DNA from: Sva-07 sp963793335 | GTDB taxonomy: Bacteria; Actinomycetota; Acidimicrobiia; Acidimicrobiales; Ilumatobacteraceae | Length of the DNA: 64,000 bases | Assembly (NCBI GenBank): GCA_963793335.1 | Contig: CAWBZS010000014.1 | Span: 1-64,000, forward strand | Direction of reading: 5' to 3' | Shown here: positions 26,982 through 38,067 of the stretch, piece after piece | Numbering within the stretch: position 1 is the first letter of the stretch | Layout of the letters: each line of letters begins with the position of its first letter | Made by a program: the position numbers and the translations under genes | The notes under the pieces: model-generated | Told to the model about the DNA's origin: nothing | Database searches by the model: none | What the model saw: the letters and a program-made list of their open reading frames with translations, nothing else

Positions 26982-28830
26982 ACTCCTCGCTGAGCGGCGG
27001 AATCGTCTGGATCACGACGGGGGGCGCACTCGTGGTGGTGACCGCCACGGTGTCGGTGCCGCCGTCGGCCTGCAGGATCGTGAATGCCAACGGTGGGCTG
27101 CTGACCACGCCCACCGGGGTGACGGCGTTGATCGTCATCGTCCAGTCGCCAGCCACGATGAGCGGAAGGCCCTGTGGACCCTCCAACAACACGGCGACAC
27201 CGGCGCCGGTCAGTGGCACCGGCTGCGTGATCGTGCCGATTTCGTCGTTCGGCGGTGCGGTGAACACCACCTCCAGACCCGACAGCCCTTCGTCTGGCGC
27301 TCGCACCGACACCTCGAGTCCGGACAACCCGACGGTGTCGCGGGTCAGCTGCACCGTCACGTCGAGATCGGCCTCGGGAGCATTGATCGGCAGGGTGATC
27401 GCGTAGTCGATGTCGGGGCTGCTGCTGATGTTGGGAGGCGTGAGCGAGAGCAGCCAGGCGCTCATCGCCAGCACGATCACGCCGATGCCGAACTCCACGC
27501 CGAAGGCGCGACGCAGCCGGTCGGCCATCGGGACGGTCAGCTCGTCGGCTCGCGCCAATCGCTGATTGATGAACTGACGCGCCGAGATCGCCACGAAGAT
27601 CATCAGGGCAACCGCAACGGTCTTGAGGAGCACCACTCGACCGTGCGACGACCCGAACAGGTTGTCGCTGTCGAGCAGGAGCATCTGCACGATGCCCGTG
27701 GCGATCGTGACGCCGATTGCGATGTTCGACAACCGGGCGAATCCCCGGACGGCATGGACGAGGTCCTCTTCGCCGGGACCGGCGAGGACCACCCGTGCGA
27801 GCAGCGCAGTGCCACCGACCCACACCGACATCGCCAACGCGTGGACGATCGCCAACGAGATGCCGAGGACGGCGAGGTCCATGTCGGTGCGGCTGAAGCC
27901 GATCGTGGCCACCGCGAGTGCGGGGAGCCCGAGCCCGGCCATCTGCGTCACGGGATCGATGACCCGATCGGGGCGGAACGCCACCCATCCGCAGGCGACC
28001 ACGAGCACCAGACGCACGAGCGCCGCGATCGCCGGGATGCCGGCATCCAGCAGGTCCACCCAGTTGGCCGGGTTGAAGCCACTGCCGAGACCGGTCCCAG
28101 TGACCGCAGCGGTGGCAGCAGCGACGTACAACAGCGTGCCGCCGAGCGTGACGATCCACACGGCGCGCAAGAAGCGGATCGTGATCAGGTATTCGACGCC
28201 TTCTGGCCAGGCGGCTGCGATGACGACCAGCGAACCGAAGAGGGTGCCGAGGGCGAACACCGAGATCAAGCGACCCAACCACAGCGGGCCCTGGCCGCCA
28301 TCGACGTCGGACAGCGGCGTGACCTCGGTGGCGTCTGCGGCGGTGGTCGACGTCGCTGGATCGGTGCCGGTGCCGGCATCGGTGGTGGCGGGTTCGGAGG
28401 TCGGAACCGTGCTGTCGGTGGAGACCGGGCCGTTGAGCACGACGAAGGTGATGTTGCCCTGGCCGTTCGGGTCGCCCGTTTCGTCGCTGACGAGCCAACT
28501 CGCCACGCAGGATCCCTGTGGGAGTTCATCGATCACTTCGGCGGTCATCGTGAGGCGGTCATCGCTCACCTGTCGGGGGCCGACGGTGTAGAGGTCGTCG
28601 CACGTGACGGTGATCGTGTTGACCTCACCGAGCGGCTCGGTGAAGGTGATCGAGATCTGTTCGGGTGACTGCTCGATCGTGGAGCCGTCTTCGGGATCGG
28701 AGCTCACGACGGTGTTGTCGGCAAGCGCGGTGCTGGGCAGGAACCCGAGCGCGGCAAACACCACCAGCACGACCCCGGCGATCAATCGTCGGGGTCGGCG
28801 AAACAGGGCGGGACGGGTTCGCTCGTTCAC
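26980..28830 (-). CDS. CopC-CopD fusion, copper-resistance-type membrane protein (1)
   Basis: A 616-residue protein. A signal peptide (RRLIAGVVLVVFAALGFLPS) precedes a CopC-like beta-barrel domain (VVSSDPEDGSTIEQSPEQIS), a Thr/Ala-rich linker (about 135-175), a CopD domain with eight or so membrane helices (about 185-440), and a second periplasmic beta domain at the C-terminus. CopC binds copper outside the membrane and CopD is thought to carry it inward. The classical His copper ligand at the mature CopC N-terminus is not visible (mature end is DNTVVSS), so copper binding is uncertain. No copper ATPase or regulator lies nearby. Confidence 0.8.
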   Translation of the reverse strand: MNERTRPALFRRPRRLIAGVVLVVFAALGFLPSTALADNTVVSSDPEDGSTIEQSPEQISITFTEPLGEVNTITVTCDDLYTVGPRQVSDDRLTMTAEVIDELPQGSCVASWLVSDETGDPNGQGNITFVVLNGPVSTDSTVPTSEPATTDAGTGTDPATSTTAADATEVTPLSDVDGGQGPLWLGRLISVFALGTLFGSLVVIAAAWPEGVEYLITIRFLRAVWIVTLGGTLLYVAAATAAVTGTGLGSGFNPANWVDLLDAGIPAIAALVRLVLVVACGWVAFRPDRVIDPVTQMAGLGLPALAVATIGFSRTDMDLAVLGISLAIVHALAMSVWVGGTALLARVVLAGPGEEDLVHAVRGFARLSNIAIGVTIATGIVQMLLLDSDNLFGSSHGRVVLLKTVAVALMIFVAISARQFINQRLARADELTVPMADRLRRAFGVEFGIGVIVLAMSAWLLSLTPPNISSSPDIDYAITLPINAPEADLDVTVQLTRDTVGLSGLEVSVRAPDEGLSGLEVVFTAPPNDEIGTITQPVPLTGAGVAVLLEGPQGLPLIVAGDWTMTINAVTPVGVVSSPPLAFTILQADGGTDTVAVTTTSAPPVVIQTIPPLSEE

Positions 28831-28903
28831 GATCGTCAGAGGCTAGTTGGCCGTACGGGCGCGGGGTTGTGCACACCGACTCGAGGGAGATCCGGCGGGA
28901 GCG

Positions 28904-29377
28904 TCAGACGTCGCCTCGTCGACACCTGACGGCACCGATTTCGTCGGCCAGATCGTTGCGTCCACGCACGAGTTCGCCGAGTCGCGTCGTCGGTGCGTCG
29001 ATCTCGTCGGGTGCCGCAGCGATCGCTCGCCAGGCCGCTGCTTGTTCGTCGGTGTTGAGCACGAACGCACGGTGGTCGGCAGCGAGGTCGTCGGGAACGT
29101 CGAGTGCTCGTGCCCGGTCGGCTTCGTCGACCAGCGCGTCGGATGCGCTGGTCGCGAAGTCGACCACCGAGATCTGCTCGGGCGGCTGCGGCAGTTGGTC
29201 GATGGTGGCTGTGGTGTCGTCGCAGATTCGCTGCAAACCGTCGAGGTAGTCGGCGCGGGTGACCGACGTGGGTTCGCTCGCACACGACGCGACCGCCATC
29301 ATCGCGATCAGCACCATCGCACGCAGCGCCATCGAACGCAGCGCCATCGAACGCAGCGCCATGGAGCGGGTCGGCAT
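28904..29377 (-). CDS. Lipoprotein of unknown function with repeated signal-peptide start
   Basis: A 157-residue product from ATG 29377. The n-region contains three tandem SMALR copies, encoded by a 15-bp DNA repeat. A hydrophobic stretch (AMVLIAMMAV) and lipobox VASC follow, so it should be lipid-anchored outside the membrane. The mature part is helical and acidic (DYLDGLQRICDDTTATIDQL, then FATSASDALVDEADRARAL). No domain recognised. Each repeat carries a Met, so several starts are possible. Divergent from dnaX. Confidence 0.7.
   Translation of the reverse strand: MPTRSMALRSMALRSMALRAMVLIAMMAVASCASEPTSVTRADYLDGLQRICDDTTATIDQLPQPPEQISVVDFATSASDALVDEADRARALDVPDDLAADHRAFVLNTDEQAAAWRAIAAAPDEIDAPTTRLGELVRGRNDLADEIGAVRCRRGDV
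29321..29365. repeat. 15-bp tandem repeat, three units
   Basis: ACGCAGCGCCATCGA at 29321, 29336 and 29351; the third unit has one change. It lies in frame in the lipoprotein signal peptide, giving the SMALR repeat. Unit number could vary between strains. Confidence 0.85.
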
Positions 29378-29477
29378 CGTGTCGATGCTAGAGCGCGGTC
29401 TGCTGCATCCGGGGTCGTGGCGCCTTCGTCGACACCTGGGCCACGGGTGGATCGGGTGCGTCGCTATCGTGGCATCG

Positions 29478-31355
<1,878 letters not shown>

Positions 31356-31365
31356 CTGACCGAGT

Positions 31366-31974
31366 ATGGCCGGCAACTACACACCCCCCGTCCAGTCGTT
31401 GATCGACGAGTTGGGCCGGCTGCCGGGCATCGGGCCCAAGTCGGCGCAACGGATCGCGTTCCACCTGCTGAAGGTTCCGACCGAGGATGCCACACGGCTT
31501 GCTCACGCGATCACCGAGGCCAAGGCCCGAGTGCGTTTCTGCGAGCGGTGTTTCAACGTGGCCGACGACGTGCTGTGCCCGATCTGCAACGACGACGGTC
31601 GCGATTCGTCGATCGTCTGTGTCGTCGAGGAGTCCCGCGACATCGTCGCGATCGAGCGCACCGGTGAGTTCCGCGGCCGCTACCACGTGCTGTTGGGGGC
31701 GATGAGCCCGCTCGAGGGGATCGGTCCCGAGCAGCTCAAGATCCGCGAGTTGGTCACGCGGATCGATCCGGAAGGAATCCAGGAAGTGATTCTGTGCACC
31801 AACCCGAACACCGAGGGTGAAGTGACCGCGATGTATCTGGCGCGCCTGCTGAAGCCGATCGGGCTCGTCGTCAGTCGAATCGCGAGTGGCCTGCCGGTGG
31901 GCGGCGACCTCGAATACGCCGACGAGCTGACACTCGGTCGGGCACTCGAGGGTCGTCGAAACGTCGAGGACTGA
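31366..31974 (+). CDS. recR: Recombination protein RecR
   Basis: A 202-residue protein. The N-terminal helix-hairpin-helix (LPGIGPKSAQRIAFHLL) is followed by the Cys4 zinc finger (CERCFNVADDVLCPIC, residues about 58-73), the Toprim domain (CVVEESRDIVAIERTG) and the end segment ITRIASGLPVGGDLEYAD. With RecF/RecO it loads RecA at single-strand gaps. Full length and in frame, transcribed with dnaX. Confidence 0.97.
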   Translation: MAGNYTPPVQSLIDELGRLPGIGPKSAQRIAFHLLKVPTEDATRLAHAITEAKARVRFCERCFNVADDVLCPICNDDGRDSSIVCVVEESRDIVAIERTGEFRGRYHVLLGAMSPLEGIGPEQLKIRELVTRIDPEGIQEVILCTNPNTEGEVTAMYLARLLKPIGLVVSRIASGLPVGGDLEYADELTLGRALEGRRNVED

Positions 31975-32008
31975 TCCCAGTCGGAACACTGAACTGGGAC
32001 ATCACCTC

Positions 32009-32043
32009 CACGAATTGGTAGCGGGCGGACGGGCCAATTCGTG
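32009..32043. terminator. Hairpin in recR-thiolase intergenic region
   Basis: CACGAATTGG and CCAATTCGTG form a perfect 10-bp stem with a 15-base GC-rich loop, 35 bases after the recR stop. The region 31975-32247 separates convergent genes. It holds this hairpin and a locally AT-richer patch near 32100-32140, and nothing else I can support. Confidence 0.5.
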
Positions 32044-32247
32044 TCGATGATGCCCCAGAAAGGGGGCGAGCCAGGATCGGACTCGCTCGATCTGTTGTGT
32101 CATTTAGATTACGGAATCGACGAGATGTTGTCAAGGTTTCGTCATCAAGAGTCGCCCACGCCGACAACAACGCCTCGCCCACCGCATCATCTCGCCGGTG
32201 CGCGCAGGGTCAGCTCGGCCGCAAACGTTCGATTGCCTGCCGGTGCG

Positions 32248-33444
32248 TCAGACGGTGCGCAAGATGGCGGCGTCACCCTGGCCGCCGCCGCCGCACAGAG
32301 CAGCCGCGCCGACACCGCCGCCACGACGCTTCAGCTCGTGGAGCAAGGTGAGTGCGAGACGGTTGCCGCTCATGCCGATCGGGTGACCGAGTGCGATGGC
32401 CCCGCCGTTGACGTTGACCTTGTCGGGGTCGGCACCCAGCTCGGCGAGTTCGGCGGTCGAAGCGATGCCGACCGCTGCGAAGGCCTCGTTGAGCTCGAGC
32501 AGGTCGAGGTCGGCCACGGCGATGCCCGCGCGCTCCGCGGCCTTGACCACCGCGCGGCTCGGCTGGTGGAGCAGCGAGGCACTGTCGGGGCCGGCGACCA
32601 TGCCGTAGGACACGAACTCGCCGAGGGGCTCGACGCCACGGCGCTCGGCCTCGGCCCTGCTCATCAACACGATCGCACTGCCGCCGTCGGAGAGCTGTGA
32701 CGCGTTGGCGGCGGTGATCGTGCCGTCCTTGTCGAACGCCGGGCGCATCTTCGACAGCGTCTCGACGGTGGTGCCGGGGCGGACGCCCTCGTCGTGTTCG
32801 ACCAGGATCGGGTCGCCCTTGCGCTGTGGCACCTCGACCGGCACGATCTCGTCGGTGAACTTGCCGTCCTTGATCGCGTTCGCGGCGAGCTCGTTCGAGC
32901 GGGCGGCGAATTCGTCCTGCTGCTCGCGGGTGATGCTGTCGCCGGTGTATCGGTCGGTGCCCAGGCCCATCAGGCACGCGTCGAACGCACACCACAGCCC
33001 GTCGGCGATGATCGCGTCGCGCAGCTCGGTGTTGCCGTAGCGGAAGCCGCTGCGTGCGCCGTCGGCGAGATAGGGGGCGTTGGTCATCGACTCCATGCCA
33101 CCGGCAACCACGATGTCGGCCTCGCCGGCAGCGATCATCTGGTTGGCGAGGTACACGCTGTTGAGCCCGGACAGGCACACCTTGTTGATGTTCACCGATG
33201 GGACGCTCATCGGAATGCCGGCCTTGACTGCGGCCTGGCGGCTCGGCACCTGGCCCTGTCCGGCCATCAGCACCTGGCCCATGATCACGTGCTCGACCTC
33301 GTCGGGCGCCACCCCGGCGCGCTCGAGCGCAGCACTGATGGCGAATCCGCCGAGGTCGGCAGCGGAGAACGATGCGAGAGCACCGCTCATCTTGCCGATC
33401 GGAGTGCGGGCGCCAGCGACGATGTACGAACCTTGAGAAGCCAT
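32248..33444 (-). CDS. Acetyl-CoA C-acetyltransferase (thiolase)
   Basis: A 398-residue thiolase. The nucleophilic cysteine is in NKVCLSGLNS (near residue 90), with GGAIALGHPIGMSGNR and the C-terminal AALCGGGGQGDAAIL supplying the His and second Cys. It condenses two acetyl-CoA to acetoacetyl-CoA or runs the reverse. It is divergent from ccr across a 140-base region with a strong palindrome, so the two are likely co-regulated. That points to acetoacetyl-CoA entering the ethylmalonyl-CoA or polyhydroxybutyrate routes. Confidence 0.92.
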   Translation of the reverse strand: MASQGSYIVAGARTPIGKMSGALASFSAADLGGFAISAALERAGVAPDEVEHVIMGQVLMAGQGQVPSRQAAVKAGIPMSVPSVNINKVCLSGLNSVYLANQMIAAGEADIVVAGGMESMTNAPYLADGARSGFRYGNTELRDAIIADGLWCAFDACLMGLGTDRYTGDSITREQQDEFAARSNELAANAIKDGKFTDEIVPVEVPQRKGDPILVEHDEGVRPGTTVETLSKMRPAFDKDGTITAANASQLSDGGSAIVLMSRAEAERRGVEPLGEFVSYGMVAGPDSASLLHQPSRAVVKAAERAGIAVADLDLLELNEAFAAVGIASTAELAELGADPDKVNVNGGAIALGHPIGMSGNRLALTLLHELKRRGGGVGAAALCGGGGQGDAAILRTV

Positions 33445-33488
33445 GTTCGAACGCTACCCCACACCCCAACCCCCGAAAAATGTGCGGA

Positions 33489-33511
33489 ATCGTGACGCTC
33501 AGCGTCACGAT
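33489..33511. promoter_or_regulatory. Perfect 23-bp palindrome, candidate operator
   Basis: ATCGTGACGCT-C-AGCGTCACGAT, 11-bp arms around one base, lies in the divergent promoter region between thiolase and ccr. Position and symmetry suit a dimeric repressor such as a TetR-type protein. The regulator gene is not in the window. Confidence 0.55.
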
Positions 33512-33584
33512 CGAGGGCAGTTTCGGGGTGGGGGTGAGGCGAGGGGGTGGCTTTGTTGCAATGACTCGGTGATCAGTAGCGTCG

Positions 33585-34925
33585 ATGCCCATGCAGGAGA
33601 TCCTCGAAGCGATCCAAACGGGAGCCAGTGGCGAGGAGATCGCCAACCTTCCCATTCCCGAGAGCTACCGTGCGGCGTTCGTCAGACGCGAGGACGCGGC
33701 GATGTTCGAAGGTGTCGACTCGTGGGACAAGGATCCACGCCAATCGCTGCACGTCGACGAGGTCGCCACACCCGAGCTCGCCCCCGACGAGGTGTACATC
33801 GCAGTGATGGCGTCGAGCATCAACTTCAACACGGTCTGGACTTCGATCTTCGAGCCGCTGCCGACGTTCGGGTTCCTCGACAAGATGGGCCGTCAGAACG
33901 AATGGGGCAAGCGTCACGCCCTGCCATACCACGTCGTCGGTTCGGACGCGTCAGCCGTCGTCGTGCGCACCGGTTCCGCAGTGCGCAACTGGAAGCCCGG
34001 CGACCGGGTGACCGTCCACTGCAACTACGTCGACGACCAGGACCCGAGCGCCCACAACGACTCGATGCTCGCCACCAACCAGCTGATCTGGGGCTTCGAG
34101 ACCAACTTCGGGGCCCTCGCCGACCTCTCCGTCGTCAAGGCCAACCAGCTCATGCCGAAGCCCAGCCACCTGACGTGGGAGGAGTCGGCCGTCAACGGGT
34201 TGTGCAGCTCGACGTCGTACCGCATGTTGGTCAGCGAGAACGGCGCCCAGATGAAGCAGGGCGACAGCGTGCTGATCTGGGGCGCCACCGGCGGCATCGG
34301 CGGGTACGCCGTGCAGTACGTGCTCAACGGGGGCGGCACCCCGATCGGCGTCGTGTCGTCGCCCGAACGCGCCGAGCTCCTCAACAAGATGGGGTGCGAG
34401 GCGGTCATCGACCGGCGTGCCGAGAACTACCAGTTCTGGTCCGACCCAAACACCCAGGACGAATCGGAGTGGCGCCGCTTCGGCAAGCAGATCCGCGGGC
34501 TCAACAACGGCGAGGACGTCGACATCGTGTTCGAGCATCCGGGTCGCTCGACGATGGGCGCCTCGATCTTCGCAGTCAAGCGCGGTGGAACGGTTGTCAC
34601 GTGCGCAGCGACGTCCGGCTACATGGTCGAGTTCGACAACCGGCACTTCTGGATGAAGCTGAAGAACCTGATCGGTTCGCACTTCGCCAACTACGCCGAG
34701 TCGTACGCTGCCAACAAGCTGCTCGACCAAGGCCGCATCCAGCCGCTGCTGACCAAGACGTACGACCTCGAACACGTCGGCGAGGCCGCCCTCACCGTGC
34801 ACCACAACGAGGCCGAAGGCAAGCTCGCCGTGCTGTGTCTCGCCCCAGCGGAGGGGCTCGGTATCGACGACCCCGAGAAGCGTGAACGGATCGGCGAAGA
34901 CAAGATCACCGTCTTCCGTTCGTGA
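33585..34925 (+). CDS. ccr: Crotonyl-CoA carboxylase/reductase
   Basis: A 446-residue medium-chain dehydrogenase-type enzyme that reductively carboxylates crotonyl-CoA to ethylmalonyl-CoA with NADPH and CO2. The residues known to hold CO2 in this family are present: Asn in SSINFNTVW (about 80-82), Phe-Glu in LIWGFETNFGALAD and His in FDNRHFWMKLKN. The NADPH fold is IWGATGGIGGYAVQYV. A plain reductase would lack this set. Full length; start at ATG 33585, with another ATG two codons later. It supplies the ethylmalonyl-CoA pathway or C4 extender units. Confidence 0.95.
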   Translation: MPMQEILEAIQTGASGEEIANLPIPESYRAAFVRREDAAMFEGVDSWDKDPRQSLHVDEVATPELAPDEVYIAVMASSINFNTVWTSIFEPLPTFGFLDKMGRQNEWGKRHALPYHVVGSDASAVVVRTGSAVRNWKPGDRVTVHCNYVDDQDPSAHNDSMLATNQLIWGFETNFGALADLSVVKANQLMPKPSHLTWEESAVNGLCSSTSYRMLVSENGAQMKQGDSVLIWGATGGIGGYAVQYVLNGGGTPIGVVSSPERAELLNKMGCEAVIDRRAENYQFWSDPNTQDESEWRRFGKQIRGLNNGEDVDIVFEHPGRSTMGASIFAVKRGGTVVTCAATSGYMVEFDNRHFWMKLKNLIGSHFANYAESYAANKLLDQGRIQPLLTKTYDLEHVGEAALTVHHNEAEGKLAVLCLAPAEGLGIDDPEKRERIGEDKITVFRS

Positions 34926-35575
34926 GCGGTCTTGCGGCCGTCCTGTGGGACATGGACGGCACGCTGGTCGACACCGAGCCGTACTGGATCGAGTGTGAGC
35001 ACGAACTGGTCGCCGAGTTCGGTGGGACCTGGAGCAACGCCGATGCCCATTCGCTGATCGGCTTCGACCTGCTCGACGCCGCTCGCGAACTGCAGACCCG
35101 CGCAGGTGTGCCGCTGCAACGAGTCGAGATCGTCGAACGCCTGCTCGATGGAGTGATCGAACGGGTCGCGAGTGCACTTCCGTGGCGTCCCGGGGCTGCG
35201 GAGTTGCTGGCCGACTGTGTGGCTGCCGGCGTGCCGTGCGTGCTGGTGACGATGTCGTGGCGGCGACTCGCCGACGCGGTCATCGAGGCCGCGCCACCGG
35301 GATCGTTCGTGGGCTCGGTGACCGGCGACGAGGTCACCAACGGCAAGCCCGACCCCGAGCCGTACCTTGCCGCCGCTGCATCACTCGGTCTCGACCCGGC
35401 CGACTGCGTTGCCATCGAGGACTCGCCGACCGGAGCTGCCTCCGCCGTCGCTGCCGGGTGTGCCACGCTTGGGGTCCCCCATGTCGTCGCCCTCACTGCC
35501 ACCAGCAGACTCACGCTCGTCGATTCACTCGTCGGGGTCGACGTCGCCACGCTTCGACGACTCGTTTCTCGCTGA
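34922..35575 (+). CDS. HAD-superfamily hydrolase (sugar phosphatase-like)
   Basis: A 217-residue HAD phosphatase with motif I LWDMDGTLVDTEPYWI (nucleophile and acid Asp), motif II VLVTMSWRRLAD, the motif III lysine in TNGKPDPEPYL and motif IV VAIEDSPTGAASA. A helical cap after motif I marks subclass I (beta-phosphoglucomutase-like). The GTG start overlaps the ccr stop (GTGA), so the two are cotranslated. Substrate unknown. Confidence 0.9.
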   Translation: MSGLAAVLWDMDGTLVDTEPYWIECEHELVAEFGGTWSNADAHSLIGFDLLDAARELQTRAGVPLQRVEIVERLLDGVIERVASALPWRPGAAELLADCVAAGVPCVLVTMSWRRLADAVIEAAPPGSFVGSVTGDEVTNGKPDPEPYLAAAASLGLDPADCVAIEDSPTGAASAVAAGCATLGVPHVVALTATSRLTLVDSLVGVDVATLRRLVSR

Positions 35576-36785
35576 CGAGTCGTCGCCGATCGACGTCACG
35601 TCGCCCACGTACATCCGTGCGGAGCGTCGACGGCGCCTGGTGCTCGGCGCGCTGGTCGTGGCCATTCTCGGGGTGTCCGGTGTTGCGGTCTTCGTGTCCA
35701 CCGGCGACAGCGCTCCGCCGCCCAAACCCGACATTCCACTCGATGCCTGGGTGCCGTACTGGGGTCTCGACACCGCGTTGGCCGACACGCCTGAGCGGGT
35801 GCCCTCGATGCGTGAGGTGTCACCATTCTGGTTCAACGCGGTTGGTGTGGATCAGATCGTGGTCGACCCCAATGCATCTGAGGAGATGACCTCGGAATTC
35901 ATGGACATCGTTCGCGATCTCGATGTCGAACTGGTGCCGTCGATCGTCGATGCGATGCCTGCCGGTGGCATGGCTGCCATCCTCGCCGACCCAGCGACGA
36001 GATCGCAGCACGTCGCGACGATCCGCGAGTTCGCCGACGACGGCGACTACGACGGTATCGACATCGACTACGAGCAGTTCGCCTTCGCCGACGGGCGTGA
36101 CACGTGGGCGACGACTCGTCCGAACTGGGTGGCGTTCATCGAGGAGTTGTCCGCGGCCCTGCGCTCCGACGGTCGCACGCTCACGGTCAGCATCCCACCG
36201 GTCTACGACGCCGGGCAGACGTCGGCGAGCGGGTTCTGGGTGTACGACTACGGCGCGATCATCGACCACGTGGATCGTCTCCGGATGATGACCTACGACT
36301 TCTCCGTGGGTGATGCGGGACCGATCGCGCCGCTCGACTGGGTCGAGACCTCGATCAACGGGGCGATCGAGGCGACGGGATCGCCCGACAAGCTGGTGCT
36401 CGGGCTGGCCGCCTACGGACGGAATTGGCCGGTGGTGACCGCTGGCGTGTGCCCCGACGAGGATGTGCCCGGCCGCACCAGTGTCACCGCACGATCGGTC
36501 GATGATCTGATCGCACTCCGCAGTGCCACCCCGGTGCCGGTCGAGGCCACCGGCGAGTGGGTGTTCGAGTACGACCTCGAGATCAGTGACGGCACCACCA
36601 CATGCGTGCAGACCCGACAGGTGCACTACATCGACGGTGACGGCATCGCGCTGCGGATGGACCTCGCACGCCAGTACCGCCTCGACGGGGTGTCGCTCTG
36701 GGCGTTCGGCTTCGATGACGCGGCGGTGTGGGACGCAATTCTGCCGACGGTCGCCGACCCCAGTTCGACGACGGTCACCGACTAG
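35481..36785 (+). CDS. Secreted or membrane-anchored GH18-family glycoside hydrolase
   Basis: A 434-residue protein. A Ser-rich cytoplasmic tail is followed by one membrane segment (RLVLGALVVAILGVSGVAVF) and a GH18 barrel with the catalytic motif DGIDIDYEQFAF (DxxDxDxE). Chitinase-fold landmarks RMMTYDFSVGDAG and LGLAAYGRNWPV also fit. It probably cleaves beta-1,4 N-acetylglucosamine links or spore/cell-wall-type polymers. The start is ATG 35481, inside the HAD gene (95-base overlap). The first in-frame start after the overlap would remove the membrane segment's positive flank, so the overlap is accepted. Confidence 0.82.
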   Translation: MSSPSLPPADSRSSIHSSGSTSPRFDDSFLADESSPIDVTSPTYIRAERRRRLVLGALVVAILGVSGVAVFVSTGDSAPPPKPDIPLDAWVPYWGLDTALADTPERVPSMREVSPFWFNAVGVDQIVVDPNASEEMTSEFMDIVRDLDVELVPSIVDAMPAGGMAAILADPATRSQHVATIREFADDGDYDGIDIDYEQFAFADGRDTWATTRPNWVAFIEELSAALRSDGRTLTVSIPPVYDAGQTSASGFWVYDYGAIIDHVDRLRMMTYDFSVGDAGPIAPLDWVETSINGAIEATGSPDKLVLGLAAYGRNWPVVTAGVCPDEDVPGRTSVTARSVDDLIALRSATPVPVEATGEWVFEYDLEISDGTTTCVQTRQVHYIDGDGIALRMDLARQYRLDGVSLWAFGFDDAAVWDAILPTVADPSSTTVTD

Positions 36786-36794
36786 AACGAGCAG

Positions 36795-38027
36795 ATGACA
36801 GTCGGAGAGGCATGGATCATCGACGCAGCGCGTTCACCGCGTGGCATCGGCAAGCAGGACAAGGGCAGCCTGGCCCACATTCATCCGCAGAAGGTGTTGG
36901 GCCAAGTGCTCAACGCGCTGCGGGATCGTGTCGGTTTCGATCCCACCGATGTCGACGACGTCGTCTGTGGCAACGGTTCCCACGCTGGTGACCACGCGCA
37001 CGACATCGGACGCATGGCGGTCCTCGACGCCGGCTGGCCGATCTCCGTTCCCGGCGTCACACTCAACCGGTTCTGCGGTTCCGGGCAGCAGGCGGTCACG
37101 TTTGCGGCGATGGGCGTCGGGGCCGGACATCAAGAGCTCGTGATCGGCAGTGGCGTCGAGTCGATGAGCCGACCGGCTCGCAACGGCACCGATGGTTTCC
37201 ACGCCAACAACGAGCATCTGCTCGCGACGCACCCGCAGGTTCCGCAGGGCCTGTCCGCCGACCTGATCGCCACCCTCGATGGCTACACGCGAGTCGACGT
37301 CGACGCACTCGGGCTCGAGAGCCAGCGTCGCGCCGCCGCAGCGATTGCCGAGGGTCGATTCGATCGCAGCCTCGTCACGATCGTCGACGACGACGGCAGC
37401 GTGGCGCTCGACCACGACGAGTTCCCACGTCCGGAGACCACCGCCGAAGGGCTCGCGGCCCTGCGGCCCAGCTTCGCCAAGTTCGTCGATTTCAAGTTCG
37501 AGCAGAGCGAGCTGACGATGGGGCAGTTGGTTGCACAGAAGTACCCCGGGGTCGAGCTGCACAACGTCCACCACGCGGGCAACAGCTCCGGTGTGGTCGA
37601 TGGTGCGGGGGCCGTGCTGGTGGCCTCACCCGACTATGCGCGGGCCCATGGGCTCACCCCTCGGGCGCGCATCGTGATGACGGCCGTCGCTGCCGACGAG
37701 CCGTTGATCATGCTGACCGCGCCTGGGCCGGCGGCGAACAAGTGCCTCGAGCGGGCGGGAATGACGGTGGACGACATCGACTTGTTCGAGGTCAACGAGG
37801 CCTTCGCGTCCGTCGTGTTGCGGTTCTTCCGCGACACCGGCGCCGACCCGCTCAAGGTGAATGTCAACGGCGGAGCGATCGCGCTCGGTCACCCGATCGG
37901 GGCCACTGGTGCGATGCTGATCGGCACGCTCATCGACGAACTCGAACGACGCGACCTTCAGACGGGCCTCGTGGCGATGTGCACCGGCGGTGGCATGGGC
38001 ACCGCCACCATCATCGAACGCATCTGA
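36795..38027 (+). CDS. Acetyl-CoA acyltransferase (thiolase, FadA-like)
   Basis: A 410-residue thiolase of the degradative branch. The active Cys is in LNRFCGSGQQAVTF (near residue 94), the HNVHHAGNSSG region is intact, and the C-terminus has NGGAIALGHPIGATGAML and MCTGGGMGTATII. It would release acetyl-CoA from 3-ketoacyl-CoA in beta-oxidation, or run in reverse. It differs clearly from the 32248-33444 thiolase. ATG 36795 follows the GH18 stop by 9 bases. Confidence 0.92.
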   Translation: MTVGEAWIIDAARSPRGIGKQDKGSLAHIHPQKVLGQVLNALRDRVGFDPTDVDDVVCGNGSHAGDHAHDIGRMAVLDAGWPISVPGVTLNRFCGSGQQAVTFAAMGVGAGHQELVIGSGVESMSRPARNGTDGFHANNEHLLATHPQVPQGLSADLIATLDGYTRVDVDALGLESQRRAAAAIAEGRFDRSLVTIVDDDGSVALDHDEFPRPETTAEGLAALRPSFAKFVDFKFEQSELTMGQLVAQKYPGVELHNVHHAGNSSGVVDGAGAVLVASPDYARAHGLTPRARIVMTAVAADEPLIMLTAPGPAANKCLERAGMTVDDIDLFEVNEAFASVVLRFFRDTGADPLKVNVNGGAIALGHPIGATGAMLIGTLIDELERRDLQTGLVAMCTGGGMGTATIIERI

Positions 38028-38067
38028 GCTCGTCGCCGCCGGGCGGTCCCTGGCGCACGTGAGGGCG

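Noticed and set aside
31975..32247. Small ORFs in the recR-thiolase gap
   Set aside because: No start with ribosome-binding site and no protein-like composition.
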